Made by a program: the position numbers and the translations under genes
Shown: positions 27,080-35,760 of the stretch, one piece after another
Position numbering within the stretch: the stretch's first letter is position 1
Layout of the letters: the number at the start of each line of letters is the position of its first letter
Assembly: GCA_044226785.1 (NCBI GenBank)
Contig: JBGAGK010000002.1
Span: 186,001-250,000, forward strand
Source of the DNA: TMP-86 sp039807285
GTDB lineage: Bacteria > Pseudomonadota > Gammaproteobacteria > Steroidobacterales > Steroidobacteraceae
Direction: 5' to 3'
DNA: 64,000 nt
Notes under the pieces: model-generated
Database searches by the model: none
What the model saw: the letters and a program-made list of their open reading frames with translations, nothing else
What the model was told of the DNA's origin: nothing

Positions 27080-29200
27080 TCAGCGCCGGCGGCGGGCGCT
27101 GATCACGTTGGGAAGTGCCGAGATCCGTGCCAACACCCGTGACATCTGCGGCATCCCCGAGACCGCGATTGAAAGGCGCATGTGTGCCAGGGCATCTTCC
27201 TTCGAGACCACGGTGTTCATGCCGCGAATGCTGATTTTCTCGTCGGCCACCGCGGCACTGACATCACGGATCAGACCCGCCCGGTCATGGGCCTTCACTT
27301 CCAGATCCACCGGATACTGCCCCTCATGTTCCCCTCCCCAGTCGATATCGAGGATGCGCTCGGGGTGACTTTCGGCCAGGCGGGCGAAGTTCCGGCAGGA
27401 TCGTGCATGGATGCTCACGCCCCGCCCCACGGCCAGGTATCCGGCGATGGCTTCCGGCGGGATGGGGCGGCAACACTTCGGGTAGCTGACCAGCAGGTCT
27501 CCGATGCCCTGCACCGGTGCGGCATCCCGATCCGGCACGGGTCGTATCCGGGCGTTTGCCGGCTTTTCGGCGCGGGCCCTCTGTACCCGCTGGATGGCGC
27601 CGGCCAATTGCGCAGCCGTGAGATCGCCTGCTCCGAGCACCTCGTGCAATGCTCCCGCATCGGGCAGTCGCAACTCGCCGAGCAACTCCGGCATGGCCGC
27701 TGACCCCAAACCCAGCCGCTGCAATTCGCGCTCCAGCAACAGGCGGCCCTCGGTCCTGTTGGTGGACAGGTCCTGTTTGCGGAACCAGGCCTTGACCTTG
27801 GCCCGATTGCGCGCGCTGGCGAGAAATCCGGAACCCGGTGACAGCCAGTCGCGCGAGGGCTGTGGATGTTTCGAGGTGATGATGTCCACGGTGTCGCCGT
27901 GATGCAGATGGTGGCCCAGCGGCACCATGCGTCCGTTGACCCGCGCTCCGCGCGTGCGATGCCCCAGATCGCTATGCACCTGGTAGGCAAAATCCAGCGG
28001 TGTGCCGTTGGTCGGTATGTCGATGATGTCGCCCTTCGGTGAAAGCACATAGATCCGGTCGGCAAACAGCTCCTTGCGGACCCGGTCCAGGAAATCACGA
28101 TCGGCAGCGTCCTTGTCCGCCGGAGCGAGCAACGCCCGCAGCTGGTTGATCTTTCGTGCGTAGGCGGCATCGGATCGCCCGCCCTCCTTGTAGCGCCAGT
28201 GCGAGGCCACTCCCAGTTCGCTGGCGGCGTGCATCTCGTGTGTGCGGATCTGGATCTCCACCGGCTCGCCGTCGGGGCCGATGACGGCAGTGTGGATGGA
28301 GCGGTACTGGTTGCCTTTGGGTGTGGCGATGTAGTCATCGAATTCGCCGGGAATGAACGGCCACAGCGAGTGCACCACACCGAGTGCCGCATAGCAGTCG
28401 GCGATCGAATCCACCAGCACACGTGCCGCATGCACATCGGTCACGCGTTCGAAGGGCACCTGCTTGCGCTGCATCTTCAGCCAGATGCTGTAGATGTGCT
28501 TGGGCCGCGCACTGATCCGGGCGCTGATGCCGGCCCGGTGGAGCTGCCGGCCGAGTTCAGCCTGGAATCGCTCCAGGAACGCCTCGCGTTCGGAGCGCCG
28601 GGATTTCAGGGCGGCCGCGATGCGGCGGTATTCCGCCGGTTCGAGATAGCGGAATGCATAGTCCTCCAGTTCCCACTTGAGCTGCCAGACGCCGAGGCGG
28701 TTGGCCAGTGGTGCATACACCTCGCGGGTCTCGATGCCCAGGTGCTGCTGGGCATCCACGGATGAAGTTCGCGCTGCACGAAGACTCTGCAACTGCTCGG
28801 CCAGGCGTGCCAGCACCAGCCGGACATCGGCCACGACTGCGACCAGCATCTTGCGAAGCGCTTCGGCCTGTCCCGGATCCAGGCCGCGCTCCGGGTTCCA
28901 TCCTGCCGGCAAACCGAAACTGCCCAGCTGGTTCAGCTCACGAGCCAGTCGGATGACATGTTCTCCGAAGCGCAAGTTCGCGGCCTCGCGATCAATCCAG
29001 TGCCGTTCCAGCAGGGTGTGGATGGCCGTGGCGATCACCAGTTCATCATCGGCTTCGAGATCGGCCAGGATCCGTGCGCTGGCAAGGCCATGCTCGCGTG
29101 CCGCGATCGCATCGGCCGGCAGTTCCCAGTCACTGATCGCGGCCAGGGCGTCCCGAAGCCGGACAGACCCTTCAGCCCGATGTGATGTCGTTGTTTCCAC
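27080..29200 (-). CDS. relA: RelA, GTP pyrophosphokinase
   Basis: A 706-residue stringent-response synthetase making (p)ppGpp on stalled ribosomes. Order: degenerate HD domain, synthetase domain (RPKHIYSIWLKMQRK, EFDDYIATPKGNQYRSIHT, VEIQIRTHEMHAASELGVA), TGS domain (IYVLSPKGDIIDIPTNGTPL), helical and zinc-finger regions, and a C-terminal ACT domain. The hydrolase HDxxED motif is absent and the synthetase has the acidic EFDD of the RelA branch, so this should be synthetase-only; a SpoT must be elsewhere. Slightly shorter than E. coli RelA. Confidence 0.93.
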   Translation of the reverse strand: METTTSHRAEGSVRLRDALAAISDWELPADAIAAREHGLASARILADLEADDELVIATAIHTLLERHWIDREAANLRFGEHVIRLARELNQLGSFGLPAGWNPERGLDPGQAEALRKMLVAVVADVRLVLARLAEQLQSLRAARTSSVDAQQHLGIETREVYAPLANRLGVWQLKWELEDYAFRYLEPAEYRRIAAALKSRRSEREAFLERFQAELGRQLHRAGISARISARPKHIYSIWLKMQRKQVPFERVTDVHAARVLVDSIADCYAALGVVHSLWPFIPGEFDDYIATPKGNQYRSIHTAVIGPDGEPVEIQIRTHEMHAASELGVASHWRYKEGGRSDAAYARKINQLRALLAPADKDAADRDFLDRVRKELFADRIYVLSPKGDIIDIPTNGTPLDFAYQVHSDLGHRTRGARVNGRMVPLGHHLHHGDTVDIITSKHPQPSRDWLSPGSGFLASARNRAKVKAWFRKQDLSTNRTEGRLLLERELQRLGLGSAAMPELLGELRLPDAGALHEVLGAGDLTAAQLAGAIQRVQRARAEKPANARIRPVPDRDAAPVQGIGDLLVSYPKCCRPIPPEAIAGYLAVGRGVSIHARSCRNFARLAESHPERILDIDWGGEHEGQYPVDLEVKAHDRAGLIRDVSAAVADEKISIRGMNTVVSKEDALAHMRLSIAVSGMPQMSRVLARISALPNVISARRRR

Positions 29201-29273
29201 TGGATGACAGGCTCGTCAACGGGTGGGTTTGACGGGCCAATGCCGGTATCATAGTCGCGCAGGCAGCAATGCG

Positions 29274-29834
29274 GTGAAATCCTTGCGCATACTTGGTATC
29301 GACCCTGGCTCGCAGCGGACGGGATTTGGCATCCTGGACGTGACGGGCCAGCAATTGAACTACGTGACCAGCGGTGTCATCGGCATCCGCGGGGATGAAT
29401 TCAGCATCCGCCTGAAGGAGATTTTCCGGGGTGTGAAAGATCTCGCGGCCCGGTATCGTCCCGACCAGATAGCAATCGAGCGGGTTTTCATGAATCGCAA
29501 CGCGGACAGTGCGCTCAAGCTGGGGCAGGCACGCGGCGCCGCCATCTGCGGGCTGGCCGAATGCGACGCAGGCATCCATGAATACGCGCCGCGGCAGATC
29601 AAGCTGGCGGTGGTCGGCGCGGGAGGTGCGGCCAAGGAACAGGTGCAGCTCATGGTGACGAAGCTTCTGCACCTGCAGGGCCCCGTGACGGCGGATGCAG
29701 CCGATGCGCTGGCGGCCGCCATGTGCCATGCCATGCGCGCACGAGCGCCCGTGCAGGTGCAGGCTGGCAGGGCGCGCGGATCGGCTCGCGCCGCCTGGAC
29801 GCTCGCCGTGAAAGCAGCCGGGAGGGTCCGGTGA
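29274..29834 (+). CDS. ruvC: Crossover junction endodeoxyribonuclease RuvC
   Basis: A 186-residue Holliday-junction resolvase. The four acidic catalytic residues are D10 (GIDPGS), E69 (IAIERVF), D141 and D144 (TADAADALAAA), each offset by exactly three from E. coli RuvC, which supports the GTG start at 29274. An upstream ATG at 29223 would add 17 unrelated residues. Stop overlaps ruvA start. First gene of a long run through queC. Confidence 0.96.
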   Translation: MKSLRILGIDPGSQRTGFGILDVTGQQLNYVTSGVIGIRGDEFSIRLKEIFRGVKDLAARYRPDQIAIERVFMNRNADSALKLGQARGAAICGLAECDAGIHEYAPRQIKLAVVGAGGAAKEQVQLMVTKLLHLQGPVTADAADALAAAMCHAMRARAPVQVQAGRARGSARAAWTLAVKAAGRVR

Positions 29835-30433
29835 TCGGGTTTCTGAAGGGGCGGATCGCTGCCAAGCACCCGCCGGGCCTGCTGCTCGACGTGAATGGCG
29901 TGGGATATGAGATCGATGCGCCGATGTCCACGTTCTACACGCTTCCCGGAACGGGAGAGGCGGTATCACTGTTCACTCATCTGGTGGTGCGTGAAGATGC
30001 CCATATCCTGTACGGTTTCGCCAGCGAGGCGGAGCGCCGTCTGTTCCGGGCATTGCTGAAGGTGTCCGGTGTGGGCCCGAAAATGGCGCTGGGAATCCTT
30101 TCTGGTGCCAGCGTCACGGATTTCCTGCGCATCGTGGAAAGCGAGGATGCAGCCCGGTTGACCCGCATCCCCGGCATCGGCAGGAAGACCGCCGAGCGGG
30201 TCATCGTGGAAATGCGTGACAGCGTGGGCCGGTTCGATTCCGGTCCGCTGGCCGCGCCGGTTGCGGGGCCGGAGGAGATCGGGGCCAGCGCGCAGGGCGA
30301 GGCGTTCGGAGCACTCCTCGCGCTGGGCTACAAGGCGCCTGAGGCGACGCGTCTTCTCAACGGCATCGACAGCGCGAACATGAGTACCGAGGAATTGATC
30401 CGGGCCGCGCTGAAATCGGCGGCCAGGGCCTGA
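29831..30433 (+). CDS. ruvA: Holliday junction DNA helicase subunit RuvA
   Basis: A 200-residue tetrameric junction-binding protein. It begins MIGFLKGRIAAK in the family pattern (GTG start, overlapping the ruvC stop) and has two helix-hairpin-helix motifs (LLKVSGVGPKMALGIL and LTRIPGIGRKTAERVIVEM) plus a C-terminal RuvB-binding domain (ALLALGYKAPEATRLL). Six bp before ruvB. Confidence 0.96.
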   Translation: MIGFLKGRIAAKHPPGLLLDVNGVGYEIDAPMSTFYTLPGTGEAVSLFTHLVVREDAHILYGFASEAERRLFRALLKVSGVGPKMALGILSGASVTDFLRIVESEDAARLTRIPGIGRKTAERVIVEMRDSVGRFDSGPLAAPVAGPEEIGASAQGEAFGALLALGYKAPEATRLLNGIDSANMSTEELIRAALKSAARA

Positions 30434-30439
30434 TCACGC

Positions 30440-31495
30440 ATGGCCATCGACGAGGACCGTGTCATCAATGCGGGCAGTGCCCGAGAGGACGAAGTCGCCG
30501 ACCGTGCGGTGAGACCGAAGTCGCTCGCCGACTACGTGGGGCAACCCAGGGTCAAGGCGCAGATGGCCATCTTCGTGCAGGCTGCGCGCCAGCGGGGTGA
30601 TGCGCTGGACCATGTGCTGATCTTCGGTCCACCGGGCCTCGGCAAGACCACACTGGCGCATATCCTGGCCAACGAGATGAAAGTGAATCTGCGCCAGACC
30701 TCCGGCCCGGTGCTGGAGCGGCCGGGCGATCTTGCCGCGCTGCTCACCAACCTCGAGCCTCGCGATGTGCTGTTCGTGGACGAGATCCATCGCCTGAGTC
30801 CCGTGGTGGAAGAAATCCTCTATCCGGCGATGGAGGACTATCAGCTCGACATCATGATCGGCGAGGGGCCGGGGGCCCGTTCGATCAAGCTGGACCTGCC
30901 GCCCTTCACACTGGTGGGTGCAACCACACGGGCTGGGCTGCTGACTTCCCCGCTGCGCGACCGGTTTGGAATCGTGCAGCGACTGGAGTTCTACTCCATT
31001 GGAGAACTCACCGATATCGTGGCGCGAAGCGCCTCGATCCTCAAACTCGGGATGGACCCGGCCGCGGCGGTGCGCATCGCCGAGCGTTCGCGTGGCACAC
31101 CGCGCATCGCCAACCGGCTGCTGCGGAGGGTGCGGGATTTCGCCGAGGTGCGCGGCGACGGCTTCATCACGGATACCCTTGCGGTGGCGGCACTGGACAT
31201 GCTCGATGTGGACCCGCAGGGATTCGATCAGCTGGATCGCAAGCTCCTGCTCACCATCATCGAGCGCTTCGACGGCGGACCCGTGGGCGTGGACAGCCTG
31301 GCGGCCTCGATGAGCGAGGAGCGTGGCACGCTGGAGGATGTGGTCGAGCCCTTCCTGATCCAGCAGGGATTCCTGACCCGGACCGCCCGTGGCCGGATGG
31401 CCACCCGTCAGGCCTATCTTCATTTCGGCATGCCGGCGCCCATCGTCGAACGGGATCCGAATCCCGGGCTGTTCAAGGATGGTCTGGAAAGGTGA
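30440..31495 (+). CDS. ruvB: Holliday junction DNA helicase ATPase RuvB
   Basis: A 351-residue AAA+ branch-migration motor. Walker A is GPPGLGKTTLA, Walker B LFVDEIHR, sensor 1 TLVGATTRAG, and the arginine-finger region PLRDRFGI follows; the winged-helix domain ends YLHFGMP. An N-terminal stretch with RPKSLADYVGQ-like sequence is normal. Its stop overlaps the ybgC start. Confidence 0.97.
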   Translation: MAIDEDRVINAGSAREDEVADRAVRPKSLADYVGQPRVKAQMAIFVQAARQRGDALDHVLIFGPPGLGKTTLAHILANEMKVNLRQTSGPVLERPGDLAALLTNLEPRDVLFVDEIHRLSPVVEEILYPAMEDYQLDIMIGEGPGARSIKLDLPPFTLVGATTRAGLLTSPLRDRFGIVQRLEFYSIGELTDIVARSASILKLGMDPAAAVRIAERSRGTPRIANRLLRRVRDFAEVRGDGFITDTLAVAALDMLDVDPQGFDQLDRKLLLTIIERFDGGPVGVDSLAASMSEERGTLEDVVEPFLIQQGFLTRTARGRMATRQAYLHFGMPAPIVERDPNPGLFKDGLER

Positions 31496-31905
31496 GTGTG
31501 GCGCCGAACTTCTGCATCACCTGCCGGGTCTACTGGGAGGACACCGATGGCGGCGGGGTGGTGTATTACGCAAATTATCTCAAGTACCTCGAACGTTGCC
31601 GGAGCGATTGGCTGCGCGCAATGGGCATCGACCAGGGACGGTTGCGCGAGCAGCGGGCCTTGCAGTTTGCAGTGGTGAGCCTGAATGTGCGCTATGTCCG
31701 CCCTGCGAAGCTCGATGACGAGCTTCGCGTCAGCGCAAGGCTGGCGAAATTCATGCCGGCGAGCATCAGTTTCGATCAGGCTGTGCATCGCGACGGGCAG
31801 ACGCTGGTCGAGGCGCAAACCCGGGTTGCCTGTCTCGATTCGGCCACGTTGAAACCGCGCCCCATCCCGGTCGACCTGTTCAAGGAATGGCGAAATGAAC
31901 AATGA
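31492..31905 (+). CDS. ybgC: Tol-Pal-associated acyl-CoA thioesterase YbgC
   Basis: A 137-residue hotdog thioesterase. The active-site signature YWEDTDGGGVVYYANYLKYL has D19 as the family's catalytic Asp. The GTG start overlaps the ruvB stop (GTGA); the 3' end overlaps tolQ by 11 nt. Standard first gene of the tol-pal cluster; believed to act on acyl-CoA or acyl-ACP near phospholipid synthesis. Confidence 0.93.
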   Translation: MSVAPNFCITCRVYWEDTDGGGVVYYANYLKYLERCRSDWLRAMGIDQGRLREQRALQFAVVSLNVRYVRPAKLDDELRVSARLAKFMPASISFDQAVHRDGQTLVEAQTRVACLDSATLKPRPIPVDLFKEWRNEQ

Positions 31906-32599
31906 TCTTTCGATCTGGAATCTCGTGCTTGGCGCGAGTCCGGTGGTGCAGGCGGTGCTCGCCCTGCTGCTGCTGGCATCGCTGGCATCGTGGTCGGTGA
32001 TCCTGCGCAAGCGCGGCGTCATCGGACGGTCGCGCCGCGCGGCGGATCAATTCGAGACCGATTTCTGGTCGGGCGGTGATCTGAACGAGCTGTATCGGCG
32101 CATCGATGCCCGGGGGCGCGAAGGCACTGGCATGGAGAGCATCTTCAGCTCCGGTTACCGCGAGTTCAGCCGGCTGCGGCAGCAGGATCTTCCCTCCGAC
32201 GAACTGCTCGAGGGCTCGCGCCGCGCCATGCGCGTGTCCCAGCTGCGCGAGATCGACCGCCTCGAGCAGAGCCTGGCCATGCTGGCCACGGTGGGCTCGA
32301 CCAGTCCCTATGTCGGATTGTTCGGCACCGTGTGGGGCATCATGAGTGCCTTCCACAATCTGGGCAACGTGCAGCAGGCGACGCTGGCCGCAGTGGCACC
32401 CGGCATCGCCGAGGCCCTGGTGGCCACCGCAATCGGCCTGGTCGCGGCCATCCCTGCGGTCATTGCATACAACCGGTTTGCGGACCAGGTGAGCCGCCTG
32501 GAGTTGCGGTTCGATACCTTCATGGAGGAATTCTCCACCATCCTGCAGCGCAATTCCGGTGCGAGGGTCGCGCCGGCCGATTCACGGGCACCGCGCTGA
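31895..32599 (+). CDS. tolQ: TolQ, Tol-Pal proton-channel subunit
   Basis: A 234-residue inner-membrane protein of the TolQ/ExbB/MotA family. Three membrane spans: near residues 15-37 (VQAVLALLLLASLASWSVIL) and a pair around 130-190, where TSPYVGLFGTVWGIMSAF is the conserved channel block. With TolR it converts proton motive force to movement of TolA during envelope constriction. Confidence 0.96.
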   Translation: MNNDLSIWNLVLGASPVVQAVLALLLLASLASWSVILRKRGVIGRSRRAADQFETDFWSGGDLNELYRRIDARGREGTGMESIFSSGYREFSRLRQQDLPSDELLEGSRRAMRVSQLREIDRLEQSLAMLATVGSTSPYVGLFGTVWGIMSAFHNLGNVQQATLAAVAPGIAEALVATAIGLVAAIPAVIAYNRFADQVSRLELRFDTFMEEFSTILQRNSGARVAPADSRAPR

Positions 32600-33063
32600 T
32601 GGCCGGCCTCGTGCGCCGCCGACGCCTGATGGGCGAGATCAACGTCGTACCGTATATCGACGTGATGCTGGTGTTGCTCATCGTCTTCATGATCACGGCT
32701 CCGCTCCTCACGCAGGGGGTCAAGGTCGATCTGCCGCAGGCCAGCGCGGAGCCCATCGACGAGGAGTTCCTGCAGAAGCACGAGCCGCTGGTGATCACGG
32801 TGGATCGGGGCGGGAACCTCTACCTCAACATGGGACGAACGCCGGATCAGCCCGCCTCTCAGGCCACGATCAGTGCGCGAGTGGGCGCGGTCCTGCGCCG
32901 GGACCCGAAGACCCCCATCCTGGTCCGCGCCGACACGACAGTGGCCTACGGTCAGGTGGTGCGCGTCATGGCTCTGCTCCAGCACGCTGGTGCGCCCAAG
33001 GTGGGATTGCTCACCGACCCCCAGAAGCCTCGCAGGCGCGGGGCAGGTGAGCCGTCGAACTGA
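32599..33063 (+). CDS. tolR: TolR, Tol-Pal channel subunit
   Basis: A 154-residue single-span protein of the ExbD/TolR family. EINVVPYIDVMLVLLIVFMI holds the channel Asp in the membrane span; the rest is a periplasmic domain. The ATG shares a base with the tolQ stop (TGATG). Longer in-frame upstream reading is inside tolQ and was discarded. It carries a basic C-terminal tail (KPRRRGAG). Confidence 0.95.
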   Translation: MAGLVRRRRLMGEINVVPYIDVMLVLLIVFMITAPLLTQGVKVDLPQASAEPIDEEFLQKHEPLVITVDRGGNLYLNMGRTPDQPASQATISARVGAVLRRDPKTPILVRADTTVAYGQVVRVMALLQHAGAPKVGLLTDPQKPRRRGAGEPSN

Positions 33064-33064
33064 C

Positions 33065-33877
33065 ATGAGCGACACGCTGCGCGAGTACTCCTTCCCCATG
33101 GTGGGATCAGCGGTGCTGCATGCCACGATGCTGGTGGCACTGGCGCTGGTGGCGCGCATGACCTTTCATCGGTCTGCGCCGGCTTCACCGGGACCGTCGA
33201 TCGATGCGGTGACGGTCGACTCGCAGCTGTTGCTGAATGCGCAGCAGGCAAAGGCGCGCAAGGCCGCGCAGGCCATGGAACAGGAGCGGCAGCGCGAGGA
33301 AGAACAGCAGCGGCTCCTGGAGCAGCAGCAGGCCGAGGCGCAGCACAGGGTGGACCAGGCGAAAGCGGCCGCGCAGCAGAAGCAGGCAGCGCAGCGCGCC
33401 GCAGACTTGCAGGCAACCGCCCTGAAGGCGAAGCAGCTTGCCGCCCACCAGGCAGCAGCAGCCAGGGCCGAGGCGGCTGAGAAGCAGCGTGCCGATGCCA
33501 CCCGCGCAGCGGCTGAACAGAAGGCGGCGGCGGCCAGGGCCGAGGGGGAACTGCGGCGGCAGATGGCCGAGGAGGAACGGCTCAGTGCATTGCAGTCCGG
33601 TCCTCAGCAGGCCAGCTACATCGCGGCCATCCAGAATCGCATCACCCGGGCCTGGCTGCGCCCCGCTTCGGCCCGCCCGGGCATCGTATGCACCATCCAG
33701 GTGACCCAGATCCCCGGGGGCGAGGTCACCAGCGCGCACGTGACCGATTGCAATGGCGATGAGGCAGTGCGACAGTCGGTGGAAAATGCAGTCTACCGTG
33801 CTTCGCCCCTGCCCATGCCTCCCGACCCGGCCCTGTTCCAACGCAACCTGACCCTGGTGTTCAAACCCAATGAATAG
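33065..33877 (+). CDS. tolA: TolA, periplasm-spanning Tol-Pal protein
   Basis: A 270-residue protein with one N-terminal membrane helix (about 12-33), a long Ala/Gln/Lys/Glu-rich coiled coil (about 55-180) and a C-terminal domain with SYIAAIQNRITRAWLRP and two cysteines (IVCTIQV, VTDCNG). Links TolQR in the inner membrane to Pal and TolB. Starts 1 bp after the tolR stop; overlaps tolB by 8 nt. Shorter than the E. coli protein because of a shorter coiled coil. Confidence 0.94.
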   Translation: MSDTLREYSFPMVGSAVLHATMLVALALVARMTFHRSAPASPGPSIDAVTVDSQLLLNAQQAKARKAAQAMEQERQREEEQQRLLEQQQAEAQHRVDQAKAAAQQKQAAQRAADLQATALKAKQLAAHQAAAARAEAAEKQRADATRAAAEQKAAAARAEGELRRQMAEEERLSALQSGPQQASYIAAIQNRITRAWLRPASARPGIVCTIQVTQIPGGEVTSAHVTDCNGDEAVRQSVENAVYRASPLPMPPDPALFQRNLTLVFKPNE

Positions 33878-35165
33878 ACCCCTGCCGTTTCTCGTCGCTC
33901 TGGTCATGCTGAGCGTTGCGCCGCTGGCGCGCGCGCAACTGGTGGTGGAGATCACCCAGGGGCAGGCCGATGCCATTCCCATCGCCATCGTGCCGTTCGG
34001 TGCCGATGCGACGGCGCCGGGTTTCGACGTGGCGCAGGTGGTCTCGGCCGATCTGGGATCCAGTGGGCGTTTTGCACCCATGGGCCGCAATGACATGGTC
34101 GAGAAGCCCACGCGCGGCGCGGACATCGTTTTCAACGACTGGCGGACCCTGAACACCGATTACATCACCGTGGGCCAGCTGCAGACGATCGGACCAGACC
34201 GGTACCAGGTGGCGTTCGAGCTGTTCAACGTGCTCAATCACCAGCGGCTGCTGGGATTCCAGATCACGGCCAACCAGGCCGGATTGCGCCAGGCATCACA
34301 CCAGGTCGCGGACCTGATCTACGAGAAGATCATCGGGGTCAAGGGCGCGTTTGCCACGCGCATTGCCTACGTTTCCGTCACCGGACATCTGCCCACGCGG
34401 ATGTTCCGGCTGATCGTGGCGGATGCCGATGGGGCCAATCCGCGCGTGGTCATGCAATCCGGCGAACCCTTGATGTCTCCGGCCTGGTCGCCCGACGGAC
34501 AGAGCCTCGCCTACGTGTCCTTCGAGGACCAGCTGCCGGCCATCTATGTGCAGCACCTGCGAAGTGGCGAGCGCCGGCGCGTGTCGGCCAAAGCAGGCGT
34601 CAACCAGGCTCCTGCCTGGTCGCCGGATGGGCGCAAGCTGGCGGTGACCCTGTCTTCGCGCGACGGGAATCTGGACATCTATATCCTCGACCTCGCAACC
34701 CAGAAGCTCATCCGTGTCACCGACGATCCGGCCATCGATACCGAGCCCCAGTGGTCTCGTGACGGCCAGTCGATCTATTTCACCTCTGACCGGGCCGGCG
34801 GTCCGCAGATCTACCGCAAGACCCTGTTGCCGGGGAGCCGTCCCCAGCGGCTCACGTTCCAGGGGAACTACAACGCCCGGCCGCGGATCTCGCCCGACGA
34901 AACCCAGCTCGCATTCGTGACCCAGGATGGCAGCGGTTATCACATCGCCGTGCAGGACCTGCGCGGGGGCGGGGATTTCCGCGTGCTGACGAAGGGCCGG
35001 TTCGACGAATCGCCGAGCTTCGCACCGAACGGCGCCGTCCTGATCTATTCGAGCCGCGACGGAAGCCGCGGTGTGCTGGCGCTGGTGAGCACGGATGGCA
35101 GGGTCCAGCAAAGGCTGGCATCGAGTGAAGGTGATGTGCGTGAACCTGCGTGGGGACCGTACTGA
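33870..35165 (+). CDS. tolB: TolB, periplasmic beta-propeller protein
   Basis: A 431-residue secreted protein. Signal peptide to about residue 21 (ending ARAQ), an N-terminal TolB domain, then a six-bladed propeller with repeated WSPDGxxLA-type blocks (AWSPDGQSLAYVSF, AWSPDGRKLAVTLS, QWSRDGQSIYFTSD). It binds Pal and TolA. Full family length. Confidence 0.97.
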   Translation: MNRPLPFLVALVMLSVAPLARAQLVVEITQGQADAIPIAIVPFGADATAPGFDVAQVVSADLGSSGRFAPMGRNDMVEKPTRGADIVFNDWRTLNTDYITVGQLQTIGPDRYQVAFELFNVLNHQRLLGFQITANQAGLRQASHQVADLIYEKIIGVKGAFATRIAYVSVTGHLPTRMFRLIVADADGANPRVVMQSGEPLMSPAWSPDGQSLAYVSFEDQLPAIYVQHLRSGERRRVSAKAGVNQAPAWSPDGRKLAVTLSSRDGNLDIYILDLATQKLIRVTDDPAIDTEPQWSRDGQSIYFTSDRAGGPQIYRKTLLPGSRPQRLTFQGNYNARPRISPDETQLAFVTQDGSGYHIAVQDLRGGGDFRVLTKGRFDESPSFAPNGAVLIYSSRDGSRGVLALVSTDGRVQQRLASSEGDVREPAWGPY

Positions 35166-35220
35166 AGGCGTTACACTATCGGGCAAGGCCGCGCGATCGC
35201 GCGAGCTTATGGAGGGCGAG

Positions 35221-35760
35221 ATGAAGAAATGGTGGCTGGCAACGATGATCGTCGCGGTGGGCATGTCCCTTTCGGGGTGTCCGAAAAAGCCCACGGTCAA
35301 GGAAAACCCCAATGCCGGTACGGCCGTCCCGGGGCAGGGCGCGCAGACCAGTGGCGACACCGGCCCGCAGACCGGCGAGGCCACCCCGTTCGGGCAGTCC
35401 GGCGCGGCCAGTGGTGCCGCGGCAGCCGTGGCCGGGCGGATCATCTACTTCGACTTCGACAAGGTCGAGATCAAGCCGGAATACGCCGGCATCATCACCG
35501 ATGTGGCGCATGCCCTGGCCGCGCATCCGGCCTGGCGAATCCGCCTGGAAGGCAATACCGACGAGCGGGGTACCCGCGAATACAATATCGGACTGGGCGA
35601 GCGCCGTGCCCAGGCCGTGCGCCGCGCATTGATGCTTCAGGGTGCTGCCGATACCCAGCTGTCCACGGTCAGTTATGGCGAGGAGCGGCCGGCAGTCGAA
35701 GGTGAGACGGAGGCGGCCTTTGCGAAGAATCGCCGGGTCGAGATGGTCGCTGTCCCATGA
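35221..35760 (+). CDS. pal: Pal, peptidoglycan-associated lipoprotein
   Basis: A 179-residue outer-membrane lipoprotein. Signal with lipobox LSGC at about residues 17-20, a Gly/Gln/Thr-rich linker, then an OmpA-like domain (IIYFDFDKVEIKPEY, GNTDERGTREYNIGLGERRA) that binds peptidoglycan. ATG at 35221 follows GGAGGGCGAG, an excellent ribosome-binding site. The 55-bp gap after tolB holds a 14-bp palindrome (35190-35203). Confidence 0.97.
   Translation: MKKWWLATMIVAVGMSLSGCPKKPTVKENPNAGTAVPGQGAQTSGDTGPQTGEATPFGQSGAASGAAAAVAGRIIYFDFDKVEIKPEYAGIITDVAHALAAHPAWRIRLEGNTDERGTREYNIGLGERRAQAVRRALMLQGAADTQLSTVSYGEERPAVEGETEAAFAKNRRVEMVAVP

Noticed and set aside
35190..35203. 14-bp palindrome CGCGCGATCGCGCG before pal
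   Set aside because: Perfect but low-complexity in a GC-rich genome; no T-tract and too close to the pal ribosome-binding site to be a terminator. Possibly chance.
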